A stretch of DNA of 64,000 nt, taken from NCBI RefSeq assembly GCF_002482975.1, contig NZ_DLHA01000032.1, positions 124,001 to 188,000 on the forward strand. Reading direction: 5' to 3'. This DNA comes from Flavobacterium sp. UBA7680 (GTDB taxonomy: Bacteria; Bacteroidota; Bacteroidia; Flavobacteriales; Flavobacteriaceae). How positions within the stretch are numbered: position 1 is the first letter of the stretch; each line of letters begins with the position of its first letter. The notes beneath the pieces were generated by a model. That model was not told the origin of the DNA and did no database searches. It saw nothing but the letters and a program-made list of their open reading frames with translations. A program made the translations under genes and the position numbers. This document shows, in pieces, positions 54,400-62,376 of the stretch.

Positions 54400-55389
54400 T
54401 TAATTTGCCTGCCCTAAAAGTGATTTAAGTGTAGTCTGCAATTCTTCTCCGTGAAGATTTTTTGCTACGATTATTCCTTTTGAATCCACTAAATAGTTCC
54501 CAGGAATGGCTCTTACTCCATATAATTTAGCAATGGCACTGTTCCAGAAAAGTAAATCAGATACATGAGTCCATGTTAAATTGTCATCCTGAATTCCTTT
54601 AATCCAGTTTTCTTTCTTTTTATCTAAAGAAACACCTACGATATTAAATCCTTTGTCGTGATATTCTTTGTAAGCCGCCACGATATTTGGGTTTTCTCTA
54701 CGGCAAGGTCCGCACCATGAAGCCCAAAAATCAACTAAAGTGTAACCGTTTAAATTTTCTGAAAGACGAACTGGTTTACCTTGCGGATCATTAGCAGTAA
54801 AATCTGGGGCTTTTTTACCAACCGCTAATCCGTCTAAAACAGTAACCAGTTCTTTTAGTTCTTTCACGTAAGTAGTACTTTGCAGACTTTTATCAAGCAA
54901 AGCAATGTTTTGAGTAATTTGTTCCGGCGTTAATCTATACGACCAGTTTCTGTATAATACATAAGCCGAAACTATAGATTTAGGATTTTCTGTAATGAAT
55001 TTACTGATTTCTACATCTTTTGATTTTTTATAGGCATCGAATAAATTCTGAGATTCAGAACCTTCAACTACAGAGCTTGTATAATATTTCTTTGGACTTA
55101 ATTTTACTGTAATTGGTGTTTTTTCAAGGAAAATATATAATGGAGAATCTTCTGTGTTTACGCTTAAACCGTATAATTCTGGAGTTTTTACTTTAGTTTT
55201 AAAACTAAAACTTCCGTCTTTTACTTTTACCGAATCTATAGTGGTAAACATTTTATTGTGAAACTTTTGCAAATACACATATTGCGCAACAGTATCGACA
55301 ACAGTTCCCTTCAATTGTAAATTATTTTCTTGTGCCTGAGTTTGTACAACTCCAAAAAATAAGGCGAAACCTAATAGTATTTTTTTCAT
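54400..55389 (-). CDS. TlpA-like thiol-disulfide oxidoreductase with DUF4369 domain
   Basis: 329 residues with a signal peptide (MKKILLGFALFFGVVQTQAQ), an N-terminal DUF4369 beta domain (about 22-125) and a C-terminal AhpC/TlpA thioredoxin domain with active site WASWCGPCRRE near residue 223. The protein reduces disulfides or delivers electrons in the periplasm, as in cytochrome or oxidative-stress pathways. Upstream on the same strand are a SAM-I riboswitch and a 32-codon ORF, so expression may follow sulfur supply, which is unusual for this family. Confidence 0.88.
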   Translation of the reverse strand: MKKILLGFALFFGVVQTQAQENNLQLKGTVVDTVAQYVYLQKFHNKMFTTIDSVKVKDGSFSFKTKVKTPELYGLSVNTEDSPLYIFLEKTPITVKLSPKKYYTSSVVEGSESQNLFDAYKKSKDVEISKFITENPKSIVSAYVLYRNWSYRLTPEQITQNIALLDKSLQSTTYVKELKELVTVLDGLAVGKKAPDFTANDPQGKPVRLSENLNGYTLVDFWASWCGPCRRENPNIVAAYKEYHDKGFNIVGVSLDKKKENWIKGIQDDNLTWTHVSDLLFWNSAIAKLYGVRAIPGNYLVDSKGIIVAKNLHGEELQTTLKSLLGQAN

Positions 55390-55514
55390 TTTATTTTGAT
55401 TTTAAGGTGATGATATGATTTTTATTATCGTTTAATATTGGGGCAAAAGAATTCCTTTAAGCCAATTTATAAAGGGCTTTAGCAAATAGTATTTAAAAAG
55501 AAATAAGAGTGAGT

Positions 55515-55613
55515 TTAATGCTTTCGCATTCGGAAACCAGCAAGACTATATTCTTCGAAGATTGAATTCAAAAGTTCGTCACTGTCGTGTAAAAAATGTA
55601 GTTTGGTTTTCAT
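55515..55613 (-). CDS. Small ORF directly after the SAM-I riboswitch (32 aa)
   Basis: An ATG-started frame of 32 codons (MKTKLHFLHDSDELLNSIFE at the N-terminus, ending AGFRMRKH). It is the first ORF downstream of the riboswitch aptamer and lies 126 bases before the TlpA-like gene. It has a basic C-terminus and no signal peptide. It may be a regulated small protein, a leader, or the remnant of a replaced gene. There is no family I can name. Confidence 0.4.
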   Translation of the reverse strand: MKTKLHFLHDSDELLNSIFEEYSLAGFRMRKH

Positions 55614-55664
55614 TTTAAAAAATAAATAATTTCAACAATGATGATCTTATTCAGATTTAAACAA

Positions 55665-55768
55665 ATCTTCTTATCTGTCCCGCAAGGCAGGAAGGATTTA
55701 GCACCTTATTCGGTAACAGGTTGCTAAGACTTCACAGGGCCTACTCCCTCAGTCTTTCTGGATAAGTA
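55665..55768 (-). ncRNA. SAM-I (S-box) riboswitch
   Basis: Read on the minus strand, the aptamer has the P1 arms CTTATC and GATAAG (55761-55766 with 55670-55675), the conserved AGACTGAGGGA and GGCCCTGTGAAG, then TTAGCAACCTG and AAGGTGCTAAATCC. These match the S-box core: kink-turn, P3 and the SAM pocket. SAM-I riboswitches switch off sulfur and methionine genes when S-adenosylmethionine is plentiful. No obvious intrinsic terminator follows, so control may act on translation or through Rho. Confidence 0.93.
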
Positions 55769-55791
55769 TCATTCAGAGTTTTTCTGTGACA

Positions 55792-55799
55792 CAAATATA
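55792..55799 (-). promoter_or_regulatory. TAnnTTTG promoter element for the riboswitch transcript
   Basis: TATATTTG on the minus strand, about 25 bases upstream of the aptamer P1 stem. Confidence 0.5.
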
Positions 55800-56005
55800 T
55801 ATATTAATTCTACAGGATTAGTAGTATTTAAATTTATTTTTTTTGAATTTTATTTAAAAAACATTTTACACATAATACAAATTACTGATATTTAACGAAT
55901 TAAAATAGAATAAAAATTTTAATAATTTATCATTTTATAATGGAAATTCATACGTTTTACGGAATAAAATTCGGGAATTCTATTTTTTTACTGTAGAAAA
56001 AGCAT
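55800..56005. other. AT-rich spacer, nothing recognised
   Basis: No ORF, repeat or structured element could be supported between the riboswitch promoter and the terminator near 56010. Confidence 0.4.
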
Positions 56006-56038
56006 AAAAAAACTCATTCCGTTTTTGAAATGAGTTTG
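56006..56038 (-). terminator. Terminator after the 184-aa gene
   Basis: On the minus strand, AAACTCATTTC and GGAATGAGTTT enclose a short loop and are followed by TTTTTT. It abuts the stop codon at 56041. Confidence 0.75.
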
Positions 56039-56040
56039 TA

Positions 56041-56595
56041 TTAAAGCTGAACAATATAATTTTTTAGTGTTCCGCAGTTATGATCAACATCAAAAAAAAG
56101 CTGGTCGTTCGAAATACCAGACCATCGTTTAAAATTGAAAATTCCATAAAGACTAAATCTATTTATTTTTTTTAATAAATCATCTTTGGAGAGCTTTTCT
56201 TTTAATTCGGCAATCAATAAAAAACTAAACAAGGCGAATAATTCATAAAATACAGCTTCATTTTCTATAAAATGATCTTTATTCAGAACAACAAAATATT
56301 CTTTATAAGTAACTTTTTTGTTTTGAATAAAAATATGTTCTTTAAGTAATTTAATATTTTTATCAATTGATTTTTCATAAGCCGAATCTCCTAAATATAT
56401 TTTATAACCTTTATTTTCAGAAGATAAAACCAATAGAATATAATCTGAATTAATACCGTCTTTTTTGAAAAAATATTCTTTTCTTTTCAAGAACTTTTCT
56501 AATTCTAAAACCTTGAAGTCACATTTTATCAAAGAATGGTTTTTATCCTTTCCTATTTTTGCCGATTCAATTTTAATATTCTTCTTTAACTTCAT
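56041..56595 (-). CDS. Hypothetical protein (184 aa)
   Basis: No family recognised. It is a lysine-rich cytoplasmic protein with a mixed alpha/beta pattern and one hydrophobic helix (AVFYELFALFSFLLIAEL, residues 114-131) that is probably buried rather than membrane-spanning. It lies between a terminator and the nitronate monooxygenase operon, 66 bases after that operon's last stop codon, so it could be a distal member. Confidence 0.6.
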   Translation of the reverse strand: MKLKKNIKIESAKIGKDKNHSLIKCDFKVLELEKFLKRKEYFFKKDGINSDYILLVLSSENKGYKIYLGDSAYEKSIDKNIKLLKEHIFIQNKKVTYKEYFVVLNKDHFIENEAVFYELFALFSFLLIAELKEKLSKDDLLKKINRFSLYGIFNFKRWSGISNDQLFFDVDHNCGTLKNYIVQL

Positions 56596-56661
56596 TTAAA
56601 AATTATTGATTTGAAATTACAGTGATTTTCTCCAAAGCTTGTTAATTAAAACAACCTAAAG

Positions 56662-57747
56662 TTAAGATTTTAATCCATCAAAATACGCTGTAGTTTCTTC
56701 AATCAATGAATGCATCAATTCTTTCGCTTTTGTATATTTTAAAATGGGCGAAATTTGTCCTCCCCAAAATAATATCATATCCCATTTTTGCTGATCGAGT
56801 GCCGCTTTTCGTAATGGAGAAATAAAAGTAGTCTGCAATGGAAAAGGCAGAATATTCGATTCTTTTCCAATTATATCTTTAGCAATTCGGCTTGTAATTC
56901 CGCGTCCAAGTCTTCCAGTATAGGCGCGTGAAAGCGTTGTATATTTTGCGGCGTCAGAAAATAACATTTCTCTGTGGATAGGCAATGCATTCGATTCATC
57001 GACAGCTAAAAAAGCCGTTCCTATTTGGGCTGCACTTGCACCTAAAGTTAAGGCCGCAGCGACACCTTTTCCGTCGGCAATTCCGCCAGCTGCGATAATT
57101 GGTGTTTTTATTTTTTCACGCATTAACTGCAATAAAACAAAAGTTCCGGTAACAGATGCTTCGGCGTTGGTTAAAAAAGAAGGTCGGTGTCCGCCAGCTT
57201 CAAAACCCGAAGCGATAATCATATCAACTCCTTTACTTTCCAGAAAAATAGCTTCATCAAGCGTCGTAGCTGCGCCAACAGTAACAATTCCTAATCTTCT
57301 TAACTGCTCTAAAACATCATCCGAAGGAACGCCAAACATAAAACTGAAAACCTTTGGTTTAACATCTAAAATAACTTGCAACTGATTTTCGAATCTCGAT
57401 TGAAATGGCGCTGGTTTTTCCGGTAACGGAATTCCTAATTCGTCATAATAGGGTTTAAAAACTGCTTTTGTTTTTTCAAATTGTTCATCGGTTAAACCGC
57501 CATCGGGAATATCATGATCTGAAACCCAAAGATTAATGTTATACGGCTTATCTGTAGCTGCTTTTATTTGTTTATCAACTTCGTAAATTTCCTGCGGACT
57601 TAAAGTGTAAGCGCCGTAACCGCCCAATCCGCCAAGATTAGAAACCGTTGCTGTTAATTCTACCGTTGATAAATTGCCCCCAAAAGGGCCTTGCAAAATT
57701 GGGTAATCAATTCCTAACAGTTGCTTAGCTTTTGTATTGTACCACAT
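56662..57747 (-). CDS. Nitronate monooxygenase / 2-nitropropane dioxygenase-like enzyme
   Basis: A 361-residue FMN TIM barrel with the family motifs LGIDYPILQGPFGG at the N-terminus, MIASGFEAGGHRPS near residue 175 and AAGGIADGKGVAAALTLGA near residue 217. Such enzymes oxidise alkyl nitronates, including propionate 3-nitronate, with O2. Others in the fold act as enoyl-ACP reductases. It is the last gene of a five-gene minus-strand operon whose other members are small redox or isomerase proteins. Confidence 0.87.
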   Translation of the reverse strand: MWYNTKAKQLLGIDYPILQGPFGGNLSTVELTATVSNLGGLGGYGAYTLSPQEIYEVDKQIKAATDKPYNINLWVSDHDIPDGGLTDEQFEKTKAVFKPYYDELGIPLPEKPAPFQSRFENQLQVILDVKPKVFSFMFGVPSDDVLEQLRRLGIVTVGAATTLDEAIFLESKGVDMIIASGFEAGGHRPSFLTNAEASVTGTFVLLQLMREKIKTPIIAAGGIADGKGVAAALTLGASAAQIGTAFLAVDESNALPIHREMLFSDAAKYTTLSRAYTGRLGRGITSRIAKDIIGKESNILPFPLQTTFISPLRKAALDQQKWDMILFWGGQISPILKYTKAKELMHSLIEETTAYFDGLKS

Positions 57748-57763
57748 TGCTTCAAATTTTAAA

Positions 57764-58213
57764 TTATTTGCTGGTATCGGTCAACATTTTATTGACGATA
57801 AGCCATTTACCATTAATCTTATGGAAAGATAAAAAATCCCTATAATTAAAGTCGTACATTTTAACATTTAATTCCGCTACAGCGATAGAATTTACAACGC
57901 TTATATGCAAAATTTCACCTTTAAAAGGTTTTCCTGAATCTTTTGGGCTTTGTCTGTTTTTAACGCCGTCTAAATACAAATCAACGGTTTTAAAATAGGG
58001 TTGTCCGTTTATATCTCCGAAAAGAAATGTTCCGGGTTGAAAAATACTGCCAAGCAAGATTTCATCACCTTCATAAATACCTTTAAAATAAAAGTTTTCT
58101 ATTGCATCAGTAATGGCCTGAATTTCTATTTGATTTTCCATTTTACTAGTATTTTGAGCTTTTATGCCCTGAAAACTCCAGAGCATAAAAGCAGTTAATA
58201 ATATAGTTTTCAC
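57764..58213 (-). CDS. Exported NTF2-like protein (lumazine-binding-like)
   Basis: 149 residues. Signal peptide MKTILLTAFMLWSFQGIKAQ precedes an NTF2-like cone fold (about 30-145) of the PF12893-like type, with AIENFYFKGIYEGDEILLGSI and ISVVNSIAVAELNVKMYDF. Members include polyketide-cyclase and SnoaL relatives and proteins of unknown role. The gene starts one base after the SDR gene, so it is co-translated. Without the signal peptide (Met at 58138) it would be cytoplasmic, but the signal looks genuine. Confidence 0.8.
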   Translation of the reverse strand: MKTILLTAFMLWSFQGIKAQNTSKMENQIEIQAITDAIENFYFKGIYEGDEILLGSIFQPGTFLFGDINGQPYFKTVDLYLDGVKNRQSPKDSGKPFKGEILHISVVNSIAVAELNVKMYDFNYRDFLSFHKINGKWLIVNKMLTDTSK

Positions 58214-58214
58214 C

Positions 58215-58949
58215 TTAATTTAAATTGTGTCCTGCACCTTTTCCACCATCAACGTTGATGATTGATCCGGTAATAAAATTGCTTTTAGCAACTGTGTAGA
58301 CCATTTCAGAAACATCGTCGATCTCTCCTACTCTGTTTAACAAATGTAAACCTGCACTTTGATCTGCGTTGTCTCCGTGCATTGGCGTACGAATTACTCC
58401 CGGAGCAACGGTATTGAAACGAATATTTTGTTTCCCAAATTCTGCTGCTAACTGAATTGTCAATGCGTGAATTGCACCTTTACTCGCAATTGGAGCCGAA
58501 GCCGGCCATCCGCCTAAACCATGATTTACAAGTGGAGTTCCAATATTGATTACAACACCGCCTTGTTGTTTCAGCATTTGCGGAAGCACTGATTGTGTAG
58601 TGAAATAAGTTCCTTTTAGGTTGGTTTTCAGAAATGTATCTAAATATGCTTCATCCACTTCTAAAAATGGTTTGCTGGCGAAAATCCCTGCGTTATTAAC
58701 CAATACGTCTACAGAACCAAATTTTTCTAAAGCAATTTTAACCAATTGTTCTCCGGTTCTTTTATCACTTACGTCTCCTGCAAACATTGCAAGGTTTTCG
58801 CCTGCGCCAAATTCGTTGAAAGTTTTTTCTAATGAAGCTGCTGTAACTGAGTTTATAACCACATTATCGCCTCTGTCTAAGAAATATTTAGCGATTCCTT
58901 TTCCGATACCAGAAGCTGCTCCGGTAACGATTATTGTTTGTTTTTTCAT
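58215..58949 (-). CDS. SDR-family protein lacking the catalytic tyrosine
   Basis: A 244-residue short-chain dehydrogenase with TGAASGIG at residues 8-15, NNAGIF, and a C-terminal ITGSIINVDGG. In the active site the usual YxxxK reads P153-x3-K157 (SAPIASKGA), so the catalytic Tyr is absent. The protein may use another residue, bind cofactor without classical catalysis, or belong to a variant SDR subgroup. It follows the tautomerase gene by five bases and precedes the NTF2-like gene. Confidence 0.85.
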   Translation of the reverse strand: MKKQTIIVTGAASGIGKGIAKYFLDRGDNVVINSVTAASLEKTFNEFGAGENLAMFAGDVSDKRTGEQLVKIALEKFGSVDVLVNNAGIFASKPFLEVDEAYLDTFLKTNLKGTYFTTQSVLPQMLKQQGGVVINIGTPLVNHGLGGWPASAPIASKGAIHALTIQLAAEFGKQNIRFNTVAPGVIRTPMHGDNADQSAGLHLLNRVGEIDDVSEMVYTVAKSNFITGSIINVDGGKGAGHNLN

Positions 58950-58954
58950 GATGT

Positions 58955-59173
58955 TTATTTTTTGTCAGCTGTTATGCCTTTTTCTCTTAATACTGATACT
59001 TGTTCTCCTGCATAACCCCAATCGTCTAATTCAATTTCCTGAATCACAACGTGAGTCAAATGCGGATCTTTATTTAATACTTCTGTAATCAGGTTGGTAA
59101 TGCCGATGATTAATTGTTGTTTTTGCCCGCGTGTTACTCCTTCGCGGGTCAATTCGATTTTTACGTAAGGCAT
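58955..59173 (-). CDS. 4-oxalocrotonate tautomerase family protein
   Basis: 72 residues beginning MPYVKIELTREGVTRGQK. Pro2 becomes the catalytic N-terminal amine after Met removal, and the beta-alpha-beta layout is intact. Tautomerases isomerise keto-enol substrates in aromatic degradation, and others dehalogenate. It lies between the YceI and SDR genes with gaps of five bases on either side. Confidence 0.88.
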   Translation of the reverse strand: MPYVKIELTREGVTRGQKQQLIIGITNLITEVLNKDPHLTHVVIQEIELDDWGYAGEQVSVLREKGITADKK

Positions 59174-59178
59174 GATAA

Positions 59179-59733
59179 TTAGTTTTTAGATTGTCCTGTA
59201 AAAACAGCTTCGGCAGTGATATTAAAATCAAGCTCAAAGTCATTGTAGATTAAGGTATCTCCCAAATCTTTGAAGAAATTTCCTGAACGGAATTTGATAT
59301 CATATTTGGTACGATCGATAATTAATTTACCTCCAAGTGAAAGTGAGTTGTTGTCATTGTTTACTTGTGCTTCAAACCCAACAAGATGTGTGATATCTTT
59401 TATAGTCAGGTTTCCTTCAAGATGGTACGTTGTGCTTGATATTTCTTTTACGCTTAAAATATCTAATGTTGCTGTTGGAAATTTTTCGATAGAGAAAAAA
59501 TCATCAGATGCAAGGTGTCCTGCAAATTGAGTGTTCGTTGCCGGATCTGTTACATCCAGAATTTTAATAGAAGTGGTGTCGATAACAACATTTCCTCCTT
59601 TTATTTTTCCATCATTAAAGATGAAATTACCTTTTTTGATACCAATTGTACCATTATGTGCACCAGTAACTTTTCTACCAGTCCATTCTACGCTGCTGTT
59701 TGAGCTTACGATTTCAAAATTTATTGTTTCCAT
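59179..59733 (-). CDS. YceI-family protein
   Basis: 184 residues of the lipocalin-like YceI fold, with FEIVSSNSSVEWTGRKVTG at the start and NTQFAGHLASDDFFSIEKFP in the middle. YceI proteins bind polyisoprenoids or similar amphiphiles, sometimes in the periplasm. No signal peptide is present here, so it appears cytoplasmic. It is the first gene of the five-gene operon and lies 57 bases downstream of a CRP-like site. Confidence 0.88.
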   Translation of the reverse strand: METINFEIVSSNSSVEWTGRKVTGAHNGTIGIKKGNFIFNDGKIKGGNVVIDTTSIKILDVTDPATNTQFAGHLASDDFFSIEKFPTATLDILSVKEISSTTYHLEGNLTIKDITHLVGFEAQVNNDNNSLSLGGKLIIDRTKYDIKFRSGNFFKDLGDTLIYNDFELDFNITAEAVFTGQSKN

Positions 59734-59790
59734 TTTTTGTTGTATTTAAAAGTACAGTACAAAGGAACGGCGACTATGGAAATCGGTTAC

Positions 59791-59804
59791 GTGATGTAGA
59801 TCAC
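59791..59804. promoter_or_regulatory. CRP-like operator upstream of the YceI operon
   Basis: GTGATGTAGATCAC fits the classical half-sites GTGA-N6-TCAC and is symmetrical over GTGAT/ATCAC. It is located 57-71 bases upstream of the YceI start, near a TTCCTTTG element (about 59759-59766, minus strand) that resembles TAnnTTTG. The Crp/Fnr gene just upstream (60043) is the natural candidate to bind it. Confidence 0.5.
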
Positions 59805-59889
59805 ATTCTTATTTTTTGAGGTACAAAGGTGCAAAGGGACAAAGAGACAAAGGTCTTTATATTGATATCGAATTTAAAATATAGCCAGC

Positions 59890-59947
59890 GGTTTCAACCA
59901 CAGGGACGCAATGCAGTGACTCAATCTAAATCCCTGTGGTTGAAACC
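59890..59947. repeat. Inverted repeat with 17-base perfect arms
   Basis: GGTTTCAACCACAGGGA and TCCCTGTGGTTGAAACC enclose 24 bases. It sits between the Crp/Fnr gene and the YceI operon. No gene lies in 59734-60042. An AAAGG-rich stretch and an AATCCGTGG motif complete the gap. Confidence 0.75.
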
Positions 59948-60042
59948 ACAGCCAATATTTTTATAGCGATAAAAAATCTGTGGAAAATCAAATCTGCGCA
60001 AAACAAAAAAAATAATCCGTAAAATCCGTGGGCTAAAAAAAA

Positions 60043-60615
60043 CTAAGAATTATAAAGTCGGCTAAGGGTTTCTCTGGAAACGCCTAAATAAGCCGCAATT
60101 AAATGCTTTGGAACTAAATTGTATAATTGAGGATATAAAGCCAAAAGTTCTTCGTAACGAACTTTGACATTATTATTCATAAAAGATAAAAGACGTTTTT
60201 GAGAAGCAATGTAGCCTTTGTTCGTTCTCCATCTAAAGAAATGTTCCACCTGATGAAATTCGGCGCAGAGTTTTTCGCGGTCACTGTTAGAAAGGCAAAG
60301 CACTTCGGCATCTGTAATGCAATCAACATTTATAGCGGCGGGAGTTTGGTTGTAAAGTGCATTATAATCAGATGTCCACCAGGTTGGCATCGCAAACTGC
60401 AGAATGTACATTTTGATTTCGTCATTAATATAAAAAGCCTTTAAACAACCCGAAATCACAAAATACTCACAATCCACTTTATCGCCTGCGCTGATAATCG
60501 TTTGCCCTTTTTTAAAAGATAATGGTTTGAAATGCGAAAAGAAATAATCAAACTCTTCCTCTGTCAGCGAAACTGTTTTGGCGATATGTTCTTGTAAAAG
60601 TGTTTTAGCTTCCAT
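60043..60615 (-). CDS. Crp/Fnr-family transcriptional regulator
   Basis: 190 residues with a cNMP-binding-type barrel (about 15-130) and a C-terminal HTH with LIAAYLGVSRETLSRL. It lacks the Fnr-type iron-sulfur cysteines. It is a paralogue of the protein at 19186. It lies upstream of, and co-directional with, the YceI operon, with a CRP-like palindrome between them, so that operon is its probable target. The DoxX gene on the other strand is divergent from it. Confidence 0.88.
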   Translation of the reverse strand: MEAKTLLQEHIAKTVSLTEEEFDYFFSHFKPLSFKKGQTIISAGDKVDCEYFVISGCLKAFYINDEIKMYILQFAMPTWWTSDYNALYNQTPAAINVDCITDAEVLCLSNSDREKLCAEFHQVEHFFRWRTNKGYIASQKRLLSFMNNNVKVRYEELLALYPQLYNLVPKHLIAAYLGVSRETLSRLYNS

Positions 60616-60784
60616 TTAAATGGTGACTATTTGGTTTGAAAATCTTTTGTAAAGTTATAAAATCAAATGAACTTATTGATTGTCTATTTCGGATTTGAAT
60701 TTGTCCGTTTCACCAAAATACCAATATGAAATCGATTGCCGTTGCCGCAAATTTGTCCTGTTTAACAACTTAAAATTTAAAATC

Positions 60785-61171
60785 ATGAATGCAAAAACAA
60801 CAAAAATTATTTATTGGACAGGAATTATTTTAACTTCTTTATGGTTTGGTGCCAGTGGATTTTTTGAACTTACAACCAACAAATTGGTTTGGGAAATTAC
60901 ACAACTTCTAGGTTATCCGGCTCATTTTATTTACATCCTTGGTGTAATGAAAGTTTCAGGAGTTATCACCTTATTAATTCCGAATAAGTTATTACGATTA
61001 AAAGAATGGGTATTTGCGGGAGTATTTTTCGATATCATCTTCGCTTTCTTTTCAAAATTGGTTGTATTAGGTTTTCCTGCAACTATTGATGCTATTATTG
61101 CTTTTGTTATGGTAAGTGTTACTTATATAATGTTTAGAAGATTATATAGTGTAACTTATACAGCTAACTAA
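60785..61171 (+). CDS. DoxX-family membrane protein
   Basis: 128 residues with four hydrophobic helices and the DoxX pattern IIYWTGIILTSLWFGASGFF ... GYPAHFIYILGVMKVSGVITLLIPN. The ATG at 60785 is chosen; an ORF reaching further upstream (60680) has no supporting features. A CAAATTTG sequence at about 60748-60755 resembles a -7 element. It is divergent from the Crp/Fnr gene and shares its spacer, so it may be controlled by it. It is distinct from the DoxX gene at 27056. Confidence 0.85.
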   Translation: MNAKTTKIIYWTGIILTSLWFGASGFFELTTNKLVWEITQLLGYPAHFIYILGVMKVSGVITLLIPNKLLRLKEWVFAGVFFDIIFAFFSKLVVLGFPATIDAIIAFVMVSVTYIMFRRLYSVTYTAN

Positions 61172-61179
61172 TTTTTTTT

Positions 61180-61372
61180 CGCCGCAAAGTCGCGAAGACG
61201 CAAAGTTTTTATTTCACGCAGATTAAGCAGATTGGGCAGATTATTAAAAAAATATCTGCCCACATCTGCTTAAATCTTTTTAAATCTGCGTGAAATAAAA
61301 AATCCTATTAATCCTTTTAATCTGTGGCAAAAAAACTTAGCGCCTTTGTGCCTTAGTGGCAAAACATCTTTG
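61180..61372. repeat. Nested repeat region between DoxX and SDR genes
   Basis: The outer imperfect arms are CGCCGCAAAGTCGCGAAGAC and TTAGCGCCTTTGTGCCTTAG. Inside is R3 (61211-61296), with TTTCACGCAGATT and AATCTGCGTGAAA arms. Next to it is TAATCCTTTTAATCTGTGGC, also seen inverted near 51321. No gene lies in 61172-61463. Confidence 0.7.
61211..61296. repeat. Repeat R3, copy 1
   Basis: Inverted arms ATTTCACGCAGATT and AATCTGCGTGAAAT, with AAGCAGATT..AATCTGC in the interior. A second copy is at 62454-62540 inside R1 copy 4. Confidence 0.8.
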
Positions 61373-61430
61373 AGCCTTAAAACAAATAAATTTGAGCTTT
61401 TCAACAAAACAACAACCTCTATTCCCGCCG

Positions 61431-61438
61431 TAAATTTG
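61431..61438 (+). promoter_or_regulatory. TAnnTTTG promoter element for the SDR gene
   Basis: TAAATTTG 25 bases upstream of the ATG at 61464. Confidence 0.5.
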
Positions 61439-61463
61439 TAATGAACTTAAAAACACAATTACA

Positions 61464-62336
61464 ATGAACAAAATATGGTTTATTACAGGAAGCTCTAGAG
61501 GATTAGGACGTAATCTTACTGAAGCAGTTTTAGAAAGCGGAGACAAAGTAGCAGCAACAGCACGAGACATTAATCAGTTAAATGATTTAAAAGAAAAATT
61601 TCAGGATCAGATTCTGCCTTTGAAATTAGATGTTACTAATTATGATGAAGTTCATCAGGCCGTAAATAAAGCTGTTGAACATTTCGGAAGAATCGACGTA
61701 TTGGTTAACAACGCCGGATTCGGAATTATTGGTGCTGCTGAAGCGTATACAAGCGAACAAGTTAGAAGTCAGTTAGAAACTAATTTATATGCGCCAATTG
61801 AAATTACACGTGCAGTTTTACCTTTTATGCGTAAACAAGGTTCTGGCCGAATTTTACAAATCAGTTCTGTTGGCGGACGCGTTGGAAATCCGGGTTTAAC
61901 AATGTATCAGGCTGCGAAATTTGGTTTAGGCGGATTTACCGAAGCTTTAGCCAAAGAAGTTGCGCCACTTGGAATTTTAGTTACCAGCGTAGAACCAGGA
62001 GGATTCCGTACGGATTGGGCAGGTGCATCGATGACGTATGCCGAAGATATTGAAGGCTACGAAATGGTAAAACAACGTACCGATTTCTTTAAAGGAGGAA
62101 ATTTTGTTCCGGTTGGAGATCCTGAAAAAGCGGCTAAAGTGATGGTTGATCTGGCTTCGCATCCAAATCCGCCTGTGCATCTTGTTTTGGGAAGCGAGGC
62201 AATTGGAATTTTGCAAAACGCTGATAAAAGCAGAACGGAAGAAATGGAGAAATGGATGAATGTTAGTTTGTCTACAGATCATGAGGATTCTGGAAGTTTT
62301 TTTGATTCAGCTCAGGCTAAATGGCTTAAGAAATAA
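61464..62336 (+). CDS. SDR-family oxidoreductase
   Basis: A 290-residue classical short-chain dehydrogenase with TGSSRGLG at residues 8-15, NNAGFG, the catalytic Ser in ISSVGG and the YQAAK active site. The stretch KVAATARDINQLNDLK shows it is a paralogue of the SDR at 39085, with NADP(H) specificity expected from the TARD region. It carries an extra C-terminal tail of about 20 residues. The AraC gene downstream may regulate it. The substrate is unknown. Confidence 0.9.
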   Translation: MNKIWFITGSSRGLGRNLTEAVLESGDKVAATARDINQLNDLKEKFQDQILPLKLDVTNYDEVHQAVNKAVEHFGRIDVLVNNAGFGIIGAAEAYTSEQVRSQLETNLYAPIEITRAVLPFMRKQGSGRILQISSVGGRVGNPGLTMYQAAKFGLGGFTEALAKEVAPLGILVTSVEPGGFRTDWAGASMTYAEDIEGYEMVKQRTDFFKGGNFVPVGDPEKAAKVMVDLASHPNPPVHLVLGSEAIGILQNADKSRTEEMEKWMNVSLSTDHEDSGSFFDSAQAKWLKK

Positions 62337-62376
62337 CAATGACAAAATGCATTATCAATGATAAACGCATTATTTT

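Noticed and set aside
58621..59088. 155-codon plus-strand ORF opposite the SDR and tautomerase genes
   Set aside because: The minus-strand genes have clear family motifs. The plus frame is serine/proline-rich with no domain.
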